Assembly: GCA_937858255.1 (NCBI GenBank)
Contig: CALLZQ010000354.1
Location: forward strand, 1-5,907
DNA length: 5,907 nt
DNA from: an uncultured Tabrizicola sp.
GTDB lineage: Bacteria > Pseudomonadota > Alphaproteobacteria > Rhodobacterales > Rhodobacteraceae
Reading direction: 5' to 3'
The notes beneath the pieces are model-generated. The model saw only the letters and a program-made list of their open reading frames with translations, was not told where the DNA came from and searched no databases. Positions 5,730-5,907 of this stretch are shown here, in pieces; positions within the stretch are counted from its first letter, which is position 1, and each line of letters begins with the position of its first letter. A program made the translations under genes and the position numbers.

Positions 5730-5907
5730 ATGGATCGTCGTTCATTCCTGACGAAGGCCGCGATCGGTGGCGCGACCGCCGCCGCCGCCAGCACCCTTGC
5801 CGCGCCGATGTATGCGCAGGGCAAGCGGACGCTGACCCTTGTCACCACCTGGGGCCGTGGCCTTGCAGGCGTGCATGACGCCGCGCTTCAGCAGGGCGAA
5901 GAACGAC
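5730..5907 (+). CDS. dctP: TRAP transporter substrate-binding protein (DctP family), N-terminal part only
   Basis: Only the first 59 codons are present; the right edge cuts the gene. The product starts MDRRSFLTKAAIGGATAAAA, a twin-arginine signal (RRSFLTK, residues 3-9) with an alanine-rich hydrophobic core and a likely cleavage site (YAQ|G, about residue 30). The mature protein begins GKRTLTLVTTWGRGLAGV, resembling the first beta strand and ligand-binding entry of TRAP-type periplasmic binding proteins. These deliver organic acids such as C4-dicarboxylates or 2-keto acids to a DctQM membrane pair, whose genes would lie beyond the window. The ATG has a strong GGGAGG (5716-5721) at 8-nt spacing. 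It is transcribed divergently from the sensor-kinase operon, the usual layout when a two-component system controls a transporter. The family call rests on a short segment; another Tat-exported binding protein is possible. The substrate cannot be read from this part. Confidence 0.68.
   Translation, partial: MDRRSFLTKAAIGGATAAAASTLAAPMYAQGKRTLTLVTTWGRGLAGVHDAALQQGEER

Overview
The window looks like a GC-rich alphaproteobacterial chromosome fragment, most likely from a Rhodobacteraceae/Paracoccus-like organism. The grounds are codon use strongly biased to G/C at third positions, Tat-exported PhoX and TRAP binding proteins, and a sensor-kinase/response-regulator pair next to a TRAP transporter gene. 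This is inference from sequence style; no rRNA or other phylogenetic marker is present. Both window edges cut through genes, and the last ~60 bases at the left edge look unreliable, as if this were an entire assembled contig.

Left third (1-2883): a Ca2+/Na+ antiporter-like membrane protein, truncated by the left edge, runs on the minus strand from a TTG start at 679. Across a 210-bp divergent gap lies phoX, a Tat-exported, Ca2+-dependent alkaline phosphatase of the PhoX (DUF839) family, on the plus strand. In the gap, 87 bp before the phoX ATG, are three 7-bp repeats at exact 11-bp intervals that match the PhoB-binding 'Pho box'. This places phoX in the phosphate-starvation regulon. A strong intrinsic terminator closes phoX.

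Middle (2946-3395): a small five-helix membrane protein of the YdcZ/DUF606 branch of the drug/metabolite transporter superfamily, with an excellent ribosome binding site and probably its own promoter.

Right half (3422-5907): a minus-strand two-component operon encodes an sCache-domain membrane histidine kinase of the NarX/HisKA_3 type, followed 11 nt later by a NarL/LuxR-type response regulator. Across a 233-bp gap, and divergent from them, begins a Tat-signal substrate-binding protein that looks like a TRAP transporter DctP subunit, cut off by the right edge. The layout suggests that the kinase senses a small carboxylate outside the cytoplasm and that the regulator controls the divergent TRAP uptake operon. 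The gap holds a repeat/palindrome cluster (5583-5624) that is a candidate operator, and a leader hairpin just upstream of the TRAP gene.

No mobile elements, CRISPR arrays, tRNAs or rRNAs were seen. I do not see a wholly new system here; the most informative signals are the Pho box, the candidate operator, and the degraded second antiporter repeat at the left edge.
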